Source: Streptomyces tauricus
GTDB taxonomy: Bacteria; Actinomycetota; Actinomycetes; Streptomycetales; Streptomycetaceae
Reading direction: 5' to 3'
DNA: 64,000 nucleotides
Assembly: GCF_014650955.1 (NCBI RefSeq)
Contig: NZ_BMVY01000001.1
Coordinates: 682,001-746,000 of the forward strand
Part shown: piece after piece, positions 18,910 to 28,913 of the stretch
Position numbering within the stretch: position 1 is the first letter of the stretch
Layout: the number at the start of each line of letters is the position of its first letter
Notes under the pieces: generated by a model
Seen by the model: only the letters and a program-made list of their open reading frames with translations
The model's database searches: none
What the model was told of the DNA's origin: nothing
Translations under genes and position numbers: made by a program

Positions 18910-19674
18910 TCAGTCGCGCGGGCCCAGCTGTGCCGTGAAGGAGAACCGGTCGCCCCGGAACAGGGTCCGCACCCGTTCCAGTGGCTGCCCGTCGGCGTCC
19001 CGCGAGATCCGGTGGAGCAGCAGCATCGGCAGCGCGGGCGGCGTGCCGATGAGCAGCGCCTCGCGTGGGGTGGCCAGCACGGTCTCGATGCGCTCGTCCG
19101 CACCGCCGAAGGTGATCCCGAGCCGGTCGTTGAGGTAGGCGTAGAACGACGAGTCGGGGTCGAACTCGTCGTCCAGGCGGGGGACGCGGGCCACGGAGAC
19201 GTAAGTGCTCTCCAGGCCGACCCGCTCGTCGTCGGCGAGCAGGACCCGCTCCAGGTGCCAGACCGGTTCGCCGCGCTCCATGCCGGTCTCGGCGGCGAGC
19301 GCCTCGGGGCAGGGGAAGCGGTCCAGCCCGATGAGATGGCGGCCGGGCGTGCGGCCCTGGCGGCGTACGCCCTCGGTGTAGCTGGCGAGCGAGAGCGGCT
19401 GTTCGAGCTTGGGGCCCGCCACGACCGTCCCCCGCCCCTGTCGGCGCAGCCGTCCCTCCAGCAGCAGTTCGCGCAGTGCCTGCCGTACGGTCTCGCGCGA
19501 CACCTCGAAGCGCAGGGCGAGGTCGCGCTCCGTGGGAAGGGTGCCACCCTCGCCCAACTCGTCCATCAGAGCGGAGACATGCGCCTTCACCACGTAGTAC
19601 TTGGGGATACGGCCGTGCTCCGGGATGCCGGAACGGATCGGTGCGCCAGGTGCCTGGTCGGTCGGGAAGTCCAC
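18910..19674 (-). CDS. GntR/HutC-family regulator of the phosphonate operon
   Basis: A 254-residue repressor-type protein. Residues 22-95 form the winged helix (IPKYYVVKAHVSALMDELGEG, then TLPTERDLALRFEVSRETVR and LLLEGRLRRQGRGTVV). Residues 105-245 form a UTRA effector domain (SYTEGVRRQGRTPG, LERVLLADDERVGLESTYV, YAYLNDRLGI, LLLHRISRDADGQPLE). The UTRA domain usually binds the pathway substrate, here probably aminoethylphosphonate. It lies 125 bp upstream of the operon in the same orientation. GTG 19674 is used because no better start exists upstream. Confidence 0.87.
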   Translation of the reverse strand: MDFPTDQAPGAPIRSGIPEHGRIPKYYVVKAHVSALMDELGEGGTLPTERDLALRFEVSRETVRQALRELLLEGRLRRQGRGTVVAGPKLEQPLSLASYTEGVRRQGRTPGRHLIGLDRFPCPEALAAETGMERGEPVWHLERVLLADDERVGLESTYVSVARVPRLDDEFDPDSSFYAYLNDRLGITFGGADERIETVLATPREALLIGTPPALPMLLLHRISRDADGQPLERVRTLFRGDRFSFTAQLGPRD

Positions 19675-19780
19675 GAGATGAATGGTGGCAGACGCACCGG
19701 CACGCCCTCACCCTCGGACGCGGGAGGCGACCAGCCCCTTCGCTGCTGGGGGGAAGGGGCGCTGCCCGCCGGTTCAGGCA

Positions 19781-20515
19781 CTATGTGCCGGTTCCGCCGA
19801 CGGGACGGGACAGTCGGTGCGGTTCGTCCCGCCCGACAGGGGGCCAGCCGACGCCTTGCACGCCGTTCTGGCCGGCGTTCGCCGGATACACCAGCCACCC
19901 GTCGTCGCCGGGCCCGGCGGTCGTGTCGATGGTCACCGGGTACGGCCCCGGCGCGGTCACGTCGGTCACCGGGGGCAGCGTTCCGCCCGGCGGATCGGTC
20001 GGTCCGCCGCCCTCCGCGCGGACGAGGACGTCGTCGACGGTCAGCGTCTCCAGGGCGCCGCCGGCGTCCAGCGAGAAGCGGAGCCGCACGGTGCGGCCGT
20101 CGACCGACGAGGGCAGGGGGAACGACACCGCGCCCGAAGCGGTGCGCGAGGACTCGAGCGTGGTGAACGCGCCGCCGTCGACGGAGTAGGCGACCGTGAA
20201 CGCCTCGCCGAGGTCGAGCCCGGAAGCCGCCCGCGTGTACGACACCGAGACGCCGCTGTAACCGGTCAGGGCGATGGGCGCGGAGGTGAGCGACGCGTCG
20301 GTGAGCAGCGAGCCGCTCAGCCGGGCCGCCCCGCTGGAGGCGCTGACCGAACCGGTGGACAGGAAGGCCCCGAGCCCGGCGGAGAAGTTCTCTGCGTAGA
20401 CCTGGGTGGCCGCGGAGGCGGGGCCGGAGAGCGCACCGGTGAGCCCCAGGGCGATGAGGCCGGCGGTGGCCGCGCGGAGCAGGCGCGGACGCCGCAGACC
20501 GAAGCGAGATGACAT
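19781..20515 (-). CDS. Secreted protein with truncated alpha/beta-hydrolase domain
   Basis: A 244-residue product with a Tat/Sec-like signal peptide (RRPRLLRAATAGLIALGLTG, cut after SAA near residue 36). The next 130 residues are a beta-sandwich (FSAGLGAFLSTGSVSASSG through LETLTVDDVLVRAEGG), then a Pro/Gly linker. The last domain begins TDVTAPGPYPVTIDTTAGPG and GWLVYPANAGQNGV, the opening strands of secreted PET-hydrolase/cutinase-like alpha/beta hydrolases. The frame then turns into PPVGRDEPHRLSRPVGGTGT and stops, so the Ser-His-Asp core is missing. The break lies about 100 bp from the GntR gene, at the edge of the phosphonate cluster. Confidence 0.68.
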   Translation of the reverse strand: MSSRFGLRRPRLLRAATAGLIALGLTGALSGPASAATQVYAENFSAGLGAFLSTGSVSASSGAARLSGSLLTDASLTSAPIALTGYSGVSVSYTRAASGLDLGEAFTVAYSVDGGAFTTLESSRTASGAVSFPLPSSVDGRTVRLRFSLDAGGALETLTVDDVLVRAEGGGPTDPPGGTLPPVTDVTAPGPYPVTIDTTAGPGDDGWLVYPANAGQNGVQGVGWPPVGRDEPHRLSRPVGGTGT

Positions 20516-21025
20516 GGTTGATCCCTTCTGACCGCGCCGGCCGCCCACAGCGGTGGCGGTGCGTCGTCGTGCCGGGCGCACGGACAAGTCCGGCGCTTCC
20601 CGGCTCCGGAGATCGTGCGGGAGTCGGACCATGCCGATTCAAGTGGGGCCTGCGGCAACGGGAATCGGCGAAATCACCGGCGTCGGTCCGGCCCGGCATG
20701 CGGATGTCCACCGGGCCAGGAGCACGTCGGCCCGGGTGACCGCCGTCCACCCCACTGCGGACTCGCCGTCCCGCGCCCTTCCGGCGGCCTTCACTGCGGG
20801 AGCCGCATATGTACGGTCGTGCCGTATACCCAAGTCATCTCTGTCGCGGAGCAGAGCGGACACGCGAGCTGTGCGGTTGCCGGACGGCGGCAGGGTTCTG
20901 GAAGGTGTCGGTGCCGGAAAGATCGCTTCATCTCCAGTGGTGCACTGCGTACCGTTGCATGGCCGTCGGCGATCGACGGCGGAGCGGGATCGTGGTGGAC
21001 GGTTCGAAGCGAACACGGGGTGACG
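20516..21025. other. Intergenic stretch, no supported gene
   Basis: Leader of the secreted protein (minus strand) and upstream region of the small membrane protein (plus strand). I see no convincing operator or hairpin. Confidence 0.45.
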
Positions 21026-21256
21026 ATGGTCTACCTGTTATTGGCCGTGACAGCAGTCGTGTCCATTGGGGTGGCCGCCGTGGTGGTGCTGGTGCGTCGG
21101 CAGCGGCGTCGGGTGGGTTCCAGTTCGGAGGCGCAGCGGATCGAAGCGGCGGCTACGAGCGGCATACGCGATGCACGCCGCCAGGCTCATGCTCATCAGC
21201 ATTTCAACGACGGCGGCGGCCTGAGTGCCGTGCGGGACCGTGACTCTCCTTGGTAG
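21026..21256 (+). CDS. Small membrane protein with polar tail (76 aa)
   Basis: From ATG 21026 (CACGGGG lies 6-12 bases upstream; GTG 21020 is an in-frame alternative) the product opens with one transmembrane helix (VYLLLAVTAVVSIGVAAVVV), then an Arg-rich stretch (RRQRRRVGSSSEAQRIEA) and a polar, His-containing tail. One N-terminal anchor with a cytoplasmic charged tail is a common layout among small streptomycete proteins without known role. No family was recognised. Confidence 0.5.
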   Translation: MVYLLLAVTAVVSIGVAAVVVLVRRQRRRVGSSSEAQRIEAAATSGIRDARRQAHAHQHFNDGGGLSAVRDRDSPW

Positions 21257-21430
21257 CGGTCGGCCGTCGGCGGTCTGGCGCGACTGATCCAGCATGCTGC
21301 TGGTGGGCATCTGGTGTGCAGCCAGGCCGGTGCCATGGCAACCGCCGTCGGCGATGACCGGCCGTGCGCCTCCCTGGCTTCCCGAGCGGGCGCCTGTGGC
21401 TACGTTGGTAAAAAAAGGCAAGATGGGGTA

Positions 21431-21883
21431 ATGGCCCGCTCCACAAACACCCAGTTCGCCGTCGCCGTGCACGTACTGGTCATCCTGACAATCGCCCCCG
21501 AAGGCGACACCGTGAGCTCTGAGGAACTCTCCAAGAGTGCCAATGTCAACCCGGTGTATGTACGCCGCGTGCTCGGACCGATGCGGAATGCGGGGCTGGT
21601 CCGGTCTCGTTCCGGTGCGAACGGCGGCTGGGAACTGGTGGTCGACCCTGCTCAGATCACCCTGGAACAGGTGTGGTTGGTACTTCAGGGCGACGAACCC
21701 GTGCTCGGACTGCACGGTCCCGATCCGACCTGCGTCACGGGCCGGTCCGTCCAGAAGTCTCTGGTGTCGATCGACCGCAGGGTCGCTGACGCCGTGGCGA
21801 CGGCCCTCGGGCACTTCACCGTGCAGGAAATCGCGCAAAGTGTTCCGGAAGCGGCGCTGCTCCTGGAGGGCACGCGGCTGTGA
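21431..21883 (+). CDS. Rrf2-family transcriptional regulator
   Basis: A 150-residue Rrf2 protein: NTQFAVAVHVLVILTIAPEG (helix 1), SSEELSKSANVNPVYVRRVL (recognition helix) and AGLVRSRSGANGGWELVVDP (wing with the family GANGG motif). Only one Cys (DPTCVTG) lies in the region where iron-sulphur Rrf2 sensors carry three, so this is the cluster-free YwnA-like branch. Such regulators often govern nearby DJ-1 or oxidoreductase genes, and a DJ-1/PfpI gene lies 200 bp downstream on the other strand. A run of seven A, GGTAAAAAAAGGC, sits just upstream of the start. Confidence 0.85.
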   Translation: MARSTNTQFAVAVHVLVILTIAPEGDTVSSEELSKSANVNPVYVRRVLGPMRNAGLVRSRSGANGGWELVVDPAQITLEQVWLVLQGDEPVLGLHGPDPTCVTGRSVQKSLVSIDRRVADAVATALGHFTVQEIAQSVPEAALLLEGTRL

Positions 21884-22078
21884 TCCTCGCGGTCGACCGA
21901 GGACAACTGTGCCGCAAGATGGACATGCGGTCAGAGGCCGTTACGCGAAACACTTCTGGCCCATCAGGCTGACGCCGACGGGCCGGAAGCGTCAAGAAGA
22001 TCTTTTACTTGGAGACGGACACGCTCTCCTCATCGACGGACCCCGCCTGAGCAGTGGTGAAGGCGATGAGGGTGTCGG

Positions 22079-22726
22079 CTACGGGCTGGAGGAGGCGGGG
22101 TTCTGGCCGGTGATGAGCTGACCGTCCTGGACGACGTACGGTTCCCAGTCGCCGATTTTGGAGTAGTGGCCGCCGAGGCTCTTGAGTTCGTCTTCGACGA
22201 GGAAGGGGACGACGTCGGTGAGTTGGACGCCTTCCTCTTCGGTGTTGGTGAAGCCGGTGACGTTCCGGCCCTGCACCAGGGGGGTGCCGTCTTCGTTGAG
22301 GGTGTGGCGCAGGACGCCGGGTGCGTGGCAGACCAGGGCCAGGGGCTTGCCGGAGCGCAGGGTTGTCTCGATCAGGCGGGCGGAGACGGCGTCCTCGGCG
22401 AGGTCCCACAGGGGGCCGTGGCCTCCGGGGTAGAAGACGGTGTCGTAGTCGTCGGCGGAGAGGGAGTCCAGGCGCACGGTGTGGGCCAGCGCGGTGGTGG
22501 CTTCCGGATCGGCCTCGAAGCGGCGGGTCTGGTCGGTCTGGTTGGCGATCTCCTTGCTCTTGGGGTCCAGGGGCGGTTGGCCGCCCTTCGGGGAGGCGAG
22601 GGTGATGTCCCAGCCGGCCTCCTTGAACCGGTAGTACGGGGCGGCGAGTTCCTCCAGCCAGAAGCCGGTCGTGCGGCCGGTGTCGCCGAGTTGGTCGTGC
22701 GAGGTGAGAACGATCAGAACCTTCAC
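22079..22726 (-). CDS. DJ-1/PfpI-family glutamine amidotransferase-like protein, C-terminus frameshifted
   Basis: GTG 22726 follows GGAAG. The 215-residue product has the class I amidotransferase-like fold: VLIVLTSHDQLGDTGRTTGF at the start, YDTVFYPGGHGPLWDLAED (near residue 95) and the nucleophile elbow ALVCHAPGVLR (Cys near 129), as in Hsp31/glyoxalase III-type proteins that detoxify methylglyoxal. The last residues read TGQNPASSSP then stop; moving one base restores QPVADTLIAFTTAQAGSVDE and a TAA at 22005-22007. So a single base is missing near 22090 and the last helix is lost or altered. Catalytic residues are intact, so it may still function. Confidence 0.8.
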   Translation of the reverse strand: MKVLIVLTSHDQLGDTGRTTGFWLEELAAPYYRFKEAGWDITLASPKGGQPPLDPKSKEIANQTDQTRRFEADPEATTALAHTVRLDSLSADDYDTVFYPGGHGPLWDLAEDAVSARLIETTLRSGKPLALVCHAPGVLRHTLNEDGTPLVQGRNVTGFTNTEEEGVQLTDVVPFLVEDELKSLGGHYSKIGDWEPYVVQDGQLITGQNPASSSP

Positions 22727-22848
22727 GATGACTTCCTGTGGATCTAGGCGAGCCCCCCTGGTGAGGCGAGTCACGCAGGGGGCGTGATGAAGCGGATACG
22801 AGGATGCGGCCGGCCGGCCGGAGCCGGCCGACCAGGCAGAGGTGGGGC

Positions 22849-23709
<861 letters not shown>

Positions 23710-23840
23710 TCACGCTCCGGCATCCAGAACTGAACGACTGCTCCACTCACCCGTCGACCGTGGCCGCCCGGCCGGGCCCGCCGATCACCTCACCGACGGC
23801 CGGAGACGGCGGGTCGTGATCGGCACGGATGTCCCAAGGG

Positions 23841-24694
23841 TTACTTGGAGGTGGCTCGGGCGGCTCGTTCGATGAGGCGGGTGACCGTGCCGGGGTGGGA
23901 GATGGCCACCGCGTGCGAGGAGTTGACCTCGATGGTGTGTGCGTGGGCGCGCTTGGCCATGAAACGCTGCTCGTCCGGTGTGATCGCGTGGTCCTCGGTG
24001 GTGACCAGATCCCAGGAGGGGATGGTCTTCCAGGCCGTCTTCGTGGTCTTCTCGTCGAAGACCGAGGCGGCCAGCGGACGCTGGGTGACGGCCATGAGGT
24101 CGGTGACCGACTTGGGTACGTCGGCGGCGAAGGCGTCGTGGAACTTGTCCTTCTGGACGTAGAGATCGGTGCCGGTACCGCCGCCCGGCAGCGGGTAGGG
24201 CACGCCGTCGAGTGCGGCGGGAAGTGTCGCCCCCGGGAACCTGTCGCCGAGTTCCGACAGGGTCTCGTCCTTGTCGGGGACGAACGCGGCAATGTAGATC
24301 AGTGCCTTGACCTCCGGGTTGTCCGCGGCGGCGTCACTGATCACGGAGCCGCCGTAGGAGTGGCCGACGAGGACGATCGGTCCCTTCTTGCTCTTGAGAT
24401 AGCCTCCAGGTAGTCCGAGTCACTGGCCACGCCACGCAGCGGGTTGGCGGGAGCGGCCACCGGATACCCCGCGTGCCGCAGACGCGGGATCACGCTGTTC
24501 CAACTGGAGGAGTCCGCGAAGGCTCCGTGTACCAGCACGACCGTCGGCTTTGCTTCCGGAGTGGCGGACTGAGCCTTGGCCGCGGAGGCCGACGGCATGG
24601 ATGCCAGGCTGAAGGCGGCCACGCCCGCGACGGCCGTCAGCGCGACCACACGGCGGCGGGAGGGGCGCAGCGCACTCTTCATCTTCGTCTTCAT
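23841..24694 (-). pseudogene. Secreted alpha/beta hydrolase broken by a one-base deletion
   Basis: The first frame (ATG 24694) gives a signal peptide (RRRVVALTAVAGVAAFSLAS, cleaved near ASA), VVLVHGAFADSSSWNSVIPR and DSDYLEA, then runs to a stop at 24341. One base added near 24402-24407 gives YLKSKKGPIVLVGHSYGGSV, with the Ser nucleophile elbow. The frame then continues as ALIYIAAFVPDKDETLSELG through HTIEVNSSHAVAISHPG (catalytic His) to 23841. All parts of an EstC-like hydrolase are present, so this is a single-base lesion or a sequencing error. AAGGAG lies 12 bases before the ATG. Confidence 0.8.
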
Positions 24695-25510
24695 GTGGAC
24701 CGGTATCTCCTTGAGAGGTGTCGTGGTTCGAGAGAGGTGTTGTGCTGCAAGGGAGGTGTAGTGCTGCGAGCGGCCGGTCCCGCTCTTCCGCGGGACGGGC
24801 CGGGGCAGTGCCTGTCAGGTCGGCACATGCGGTGCCGGGTAAGTGGCCAGACGCGCCCAACTGGTTCGGAGAACTGCCTGAGTCAACGCTCCCACCTGCG
24901 TGAATGCGAAGATCTCACCCTTCTGCCACCAGCGCGGCTACGATGACACTTTCGTAGCCGCGCTGGTGGTAGATAGAAGATGACGTGTGGGTGGCCAGTT
25001 GTGACGGCCGGCGCTACCGCCCTTCGGACCTGCATATCGCTTGGGCGGCGCAGCGAGGCGACAGTGCATGGATCGCCTACCGATGGCAGCGCGGCCCGTT
25101 TCTCATCCGACAGGATCAACTCAACTGTCGGCCGTGGGCCATGACATTGAGGGCTGGCAAGTGGCCGGACCGCATCAGGCCGGACCGGGTACGTCTCCGA
25201 TTCCACCCGGTGCTTCCGGCGGCCCGGGCACCGAGGTGACCCGGACCGCCGGCCGGGTGCGACTCCTCGATGGCAGCGCCGAGTGGCGCCTCAGCCCGTG
25301 CGAGGGTCTCGTACGGCACCAGTTACAGGGGCCTCTCTCCCCGGTACGGGCCACCGATACGGGCCAACGGCGCGGCGATCGGTCAGCCGGTGGCCCTGCA
25401 CTCGCCGCGCGGCGCCGCGCCGCGTCGCGCTGATGAATCCGCAGCACGCAGCCGCACGCGGGACAGCAGGCGGTGGGCAGCAGGCGGCGGGGCGGCAGGG
25501 CAGCGGCGCC
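24695..25510. other. Gene-poor stretch containing a perfect long hairpin
   Basis: Apart from the hairpin at 24926-24969 I find no supported gene. A plus-strand frame from about 24985 (WAAQRGDSAWIAYRWQRGPF) has some coding character but no ribosome binding site and no recognised family. Confidence 0.45.
24926..24969. repeat. Perfect 18-base inverted repeat
   Basis: CCACCAGCGCGGCTACGA (24926-24943) is mirrored exactly at 24952-24969 with an 8-base loop. It has no T-run, so it is not a typical intrinsic terminator, although actinomycete terminators often lack one. It could also be the tip of a lost mobile element. Confidence 0.6.
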
Positions 25511-26362
25511 TCAGCAGGTGCGGAAGGTGTAGCCCCCGGACCCGCGAGGGCTGACGTCGAGATCGCGCTGGACGATGCCGAGTTTCGCGCCGAAGTCCGC
25601 GCAGGCCCGGCGGAATCCGGCGTTCTTGTACTCGATGACGAAGACACGGTTCGCGAACGCCTTGGCGTAGGCGCCGCATTCGTTGTACTCACCGCATTCC
25701 TCGGCGACGGCGAAATCGAAGCCGATCTTCTTGCGGTCCGGCAGCATGTCCACCGTGTTCTTCTGTCCGGCGGCGAGCCCCGCCGCGTGCGCCCGGGCGG
25801 CCAGGAGCTTGGCGAATGCCTCGTTGTGCGCCTTGGTGAGGCGACCGCCGGAACGTTCGTAGGAGTCGAGGTTGTCCAACTCCACGGCCTGGAAGCCGGA
25901 CTTCGCGCAGCCGTCCACCCACGCACCGACCACCGCGGCGAGCCGGGTGCGCTTACCAGCCGTCGAAGTGTCCAGGAGTGCCTCGTCCCAGTCCTCGTCG
26001 ATGACCGGGTGGTTGTTCTTGTCGCGCAGGATCAGGTCGGGGTGGTGTTTCTGCCACCAGTCCAGTACATCGGGCTGAGCCTGGAACGCGTTGACGTAGC
26101 AGACGTTGTAGACGCCTTTCGCGGGCTTGGCGGACCGGTCGCGTGACACGGCGGTGACGCCCTTGGCGGGTGCGTACCCGCCGCCGATCTGGTAGTCGAA
26201 CGTGGCGTTGGCCGTGGGAAGCACCACCTTCGGCGCCGCGGGAGTGGCCGCGAACACGTTGGACAGTGTCAGACCGGCTCCGAGGGCGGCAACGGCCCCG
26301 ACGGCACCGGCGACGCGGGTGCTCCTGCGGCGGAGCACTGGTACGGCGGAGTGTTTCGACAC
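25511..26362 (-). CDS. Secreted GH114 family glycosidase (endo-alpha-1,4-polygalactosaminidase type), copy 1
   Basis: A 283-residue secreted TIM-barrel protein. GTG 26362 follows AGGAG. The signal peptide (RRRSTRVAGAVGAVAALGAG, cut near VFAA) precedes TFDYQIGGGYAPAKGV. Family markers are VCYVNAFQAQPDVLDWW (near residue 87), IDEDWDEALLDTST (near 120), AVELDNLDSYERSGG (near 163) and FAVAEECGEYNECGAYAKAF (near 217). GH114 enzymes cut alpha-1,4-linked galactosamine polymers, such as fungal galactosaminogalactan. The Asp/Glu positions in VELDNLDS are those usually taken as catalytic. A paralogue lies at 28914, on the far side of a two-component system. Confidence 0.85.
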   Translation of the reverse strand: MSKHSAVPVLRRRSTRVAGAVGAVAALGAGLTLSNVFAATPAAPKVVLPTANATFDYQIGGGYAPAKGVTAVSRDRSAKPAKGVYNVCYVNAFQAQPDVLDWWQKHHPDLILRDKNNHPVIDEDWDEALLDTSTAGKRTRLAAVVGAWVDGCAKSGFQAVELDNLDSYERSGGRLTKAHNEAFAKLLAARAHAAGLAAGQKNTVDMLPDRKKIGFDFAVAEECGEYNECGAYAKAFANRVFVIEYKNAGFRRACADFGAKLGIVQRDLDVSPRGSGGYTFRTC

Positions 26363-26423
26363 GCGGACTCCTGTGCGAGGAAGGTACTGGTACGCACATC
26401 CTGGGCCGGTGATCGTGAGGAAT

Positions 26424-27776
26424 TCATGAGGTGGGATCGCGGTCCGGGGAAATGCGTGGTGCCCGGCGGTGCCCGGACGAGCGCGGTGCCGGTCCCAGGC
26501 TGAGTACGAAGGCCGATCCGCCGCCGGGCCGCCGCCGTACCGTGACGTCTCCGCCGTGCGCGGCCGCGATCTCCCGCACCAGCGACAGCCCGATGCCGGT
26601 GCCGCCGCCGGGGGAGCGGTACCGGACCAGCAGACCGGGCAGGCTGTCCGGATCCACTCCGACCCCCCGGTCGGCCACGGTCACCGTCGTGCCGCTGACA
26701 GTGATGTCCACCTCGGCCCTGTCCTGCGGATCGCCGGGAGTGCGTCCGTGCCGCAGCGCGTTGGCGAGCAGGTTGCGTACCGCTGTCCGCACCAGTTCAG
26801 GGTCGGCTCGCACCACCGACGGGTCGAGGAAGGACGTCACCGTGTGCCGGGAGGGCGGCAGCTCCTCGCAGACCTGCTCGACGAGTTGGTCAAGGCGCAA
26901 CGGCACGGGACGGAACGCATGGCCCGCCTGAAGCCGGCCGCGCGTGAGGATGTTGTCGACGACATCCGTCATACGGTCGGTGGCCCGCCGCAAGCGCGGC
27001 AGATGTACGTGCAGTTGGCCGGGGTCGGCGTCCGCGAGGTCCACCGAGCCGCGCATCACGGCCACCGGGGTGCGCAGTTCGTGCGCCGCGTCCGCGAGCA
27101 GCCGTTCCTGAGCGTCGAGCGCCTCCGCGGCGGGGCGCAGGCTGCGCCCGGACAGGACGTGGCCGGTCACGCCCGCCAACAGCGTCAGGAGACCGGAACC
27201 ACTCAGCACTGCCACCACCAGCCGATGGTGTTCGGCCTGTCCCTTCGCGGGGTCGCCGACCACGACCACGGCACCCGACGTCTGCTGTGTCCGGTCGTGG
27301 TAGAACGGCAGCCCCAGCAGGTACACCGGCTGTCCCGCACTCGTACGGCCCTTTGTCCGCACGGTGTCGTCCCGGGCCATCGCCGTACGTGCCACGCGGG
27401 CGGCCGTATCGGGCTCGATGCGTTGCGCGGAGCCGCGTGAGGTGAACACCTGCCGCAGTCCGTCACGGCGGACCTGGAGGACGAGCACCTCGGGGCGTCC
27501 GCTGGTCGCCTCGTCGTCGTACAGGCCGTCGAGCTGGATCCCGGCGTCGGTGTAGTAGATCAACGAGGCTGTCACCGCCGCCCTGCGGCGCATCTCCTCG
27601 TACTCGACCGCCTGCCAGGACCGTCCGTCGGTGCGGATCACCAGCCAGCACAGCACTCCCACCCCGGCCAGCGTGATCAGCGTGTACGCCAGGGTCAGCC
27701 GCCGCTGCAGACGGCTCAGGCGCTTGCGGGCCGGGGACCGCGGTGCGGCCCGCTTCCCGGCGGGTCCGTCGGTCAT
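26424..27776 (-). CDS. Sensor histidine kinase (OmpR/EnvZ class)
   Basis: A 450-residue membrane kinase. Transmembrane helix 1 is LTLAYTLITLAGVGVLCWLV, an extracytoplasmic sensor of about 130 residues follows (AVTASLIYYTDAGIQLDGLY, PVYLLGLPFYHDRTQQTSGA), and helix 2 lies near 215. The phosphoacceptor His is in DAAHELRTPVAVMRGS, the N box is NLLANALRHGR, G1 is VADRGVGVD and G2 is GGGTGIGLSLV. ATG 27776 overlaps the response-regulator stop (ATGA). It lies 61 bp from the GH114 gene copy 1, so the pair may sense substrates or products of the flanking glycosidases; that link is inferred. Confidence 0.9.
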   Translation of the reverse strand: MTDGPAGKRAAPRSPARKRLSRLQRRLTLAYTLITLAGVGVLCWLVIRTDGRSWQAVEYEEMRRRAAVTASLIYYTDAGIQLDGLYDDEATSGRPEVLVLQVRRDGLRQVFTSRGSAQRIEPDTAARVARTAMARDDTVRTKGRTSAGQPVYLLGLPFYHDRTQQTSGAVVVVGDPAKGQAEHHRLVVAVLSGSGLLTLLAGVTGHVLSGRSLRPAAEALDAQERLLADAAHELRTPVAVMRGSVDLADADPGQLHVHLPRLRRATDRMTDVVDNILTRGRLQAGHAFRPVPLRLDQLVEQVCEELPPSRHTVTSFLDPSVVRADPELVRTAVRNLLANALRHGRTPGDPQDRAEVDITVSGTTVTVADRGVGVDPDSLPGLLVRYRSPGGGTGIGLSLVREIAAAHGGDVTVRRRPGGGSAFVLSLGPAPRSSGHRRAPRISPDRDPTS

Positions 27777-28447
27777 GACGGCTGGGCGTTGTCCGTGAGA
27801 CGGAACCCATGACCGCGTACGGTCTGGATCACGCCGGGCGCGCCGAGCTTGCGCCGCAGACCCGCCACGACCGCGTCGACGACGTTCGAGACGGGGTCGG
27901 CCATCTCGTCCCAGCAGTGCTCGATCAACGTGGTTCGGGTGACCACCTCGTCCCGGTGCAGCAGAAGCAGCCGCAGGACCCCGTACTCCTTGGGGGGCAG
28001 GTACAGCAGGACACCGGTGCGGCGTACCTCGCGCCGGGTCTCGTCCAGTTCGATGTCGGTGTGGCGCAGAAGTACGGGCAGCCGCTCCGCTGCCCGGCGG
28101 ACGAGACTGCCGACGCGCAGCACCAGTTCCACCATGGCGAACGGTTTCGCCAGGTAGTCGTCGGCTCCGGAACGGAAGCCGTCGACCCGGTCCGGGACCT
28201 CGTTCAGGGCGGTGAGGCACAGCACCGGTGTGGTCCAGCCGCGGCGCCGGCGCTCCTGGAGCGGGTACAGGGTGTCGCCGGACGGCACCAAGCGGTCGAG
28301 CACCACGCAGCTGTACGGCACGGAGTCGAGCATGACGTCCGCGTCGGGCCAGTCGGACACGGCGTCGACGGCGTACCCGGCGTCCCGAAGGCCCGCCACG
28401 ATCACATACCGCAGGTCCTCTTCGTCCTCGACCACCAGCACGCGCAT
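27773..28447 (-). CDS. OmpR-family response regulator
   Basis: A 224-residue regulator starting MRVLVVEDEEDLRYVIVAGL (acidic pocket). The phosphoacceptor Asp is in CVVLDRLVPSGDTLYPL (near residue 50), the Thr switch in TPVLCLTALNE and the Lys in GADDYLAKPFAM. The DNA-binding domain shows YLPPKEYGVLRLLLLHRDE and VVDAVVAGLRRKLGAPGVI, then TVRGHGFRL. The loop after the Asp is longer than usual (LVPSGDTLYPLQERRRRG). ATG 28447 is used because the receiver domain starts there. Confidence 0.9.
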   Translation of the reverse strand: MRVLVVEDEEDLRYVIVAGLRDAGYAVDAVSDWPDADVMLDSVPYSCVVLDRLVPSGDTLYPLQERRRRGWTTPVLCLTALNEVPDRVDGFRSGADDYLAKPFAMVELVLRVGSLVRRAAERLPVLLRHTDIELDETRREVRRTGVLLYLPPKEYGVLRLLLLHRDEVVTRTTLIEHCWDEMADPVSNVVDAVVAGLRRKLGAPGVIQTVRGHGFRLTDNAQPS

Positions 28448-28913
28448 GGTTCTGATTCGTCCTTGGGTAAAGAGTTCTTCCGGGCCCGCCATGACGAGGA
28501 CTCTTGCGGGTCAGCCCGTCCGGCATCACCGGATCTGGGTCGACGACAAACTGCCCAGTACACTAGCCGCCCTCACCCAGGACTCAGACGGCCGTTCCGC
28601 ACGGTGGTGGCTGACTCCACATGTCGCTGTCTGCCGCCGCGTCGTCCAAAAGCCTCAACTGGCCCATAATGCAGACCACTTGGCGTCAAAGATGAGTTAG
28701 GTGTCGAACGTTCCGCAGCTGACTGCGGCTGATTGACACAACGCAGGCCGCTCGGTTTACTCGCTGCAGCGCCAACATCGAACTCCTGGCGCCAGAGGTA
28801 CGCCCAGCCGGTAGTGCGGTTCACTCAACCGCAAGTCCGGACTCAGTCGCCAGGACGGACGCATCCAAGCGTAGTCCGAGGCGGGGACGTACTCCCACCT
28901 TCTGGAGCTCCAC
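28448..28913. other. Divergent promoter region between response regulator and GH114 copy 2
   Basis: About 465 bp without a supported gene. It should contain promoters in both directions. I could not recognise a clear direct repeat for the response regulator. Confidence 0.45.

Noticed and set aside
24985..25239. Plus-strand frame with a Trp-rich start near the long hairpin
   Set aside because: No ribosome binding site; coding character is weak and no family was recognised.
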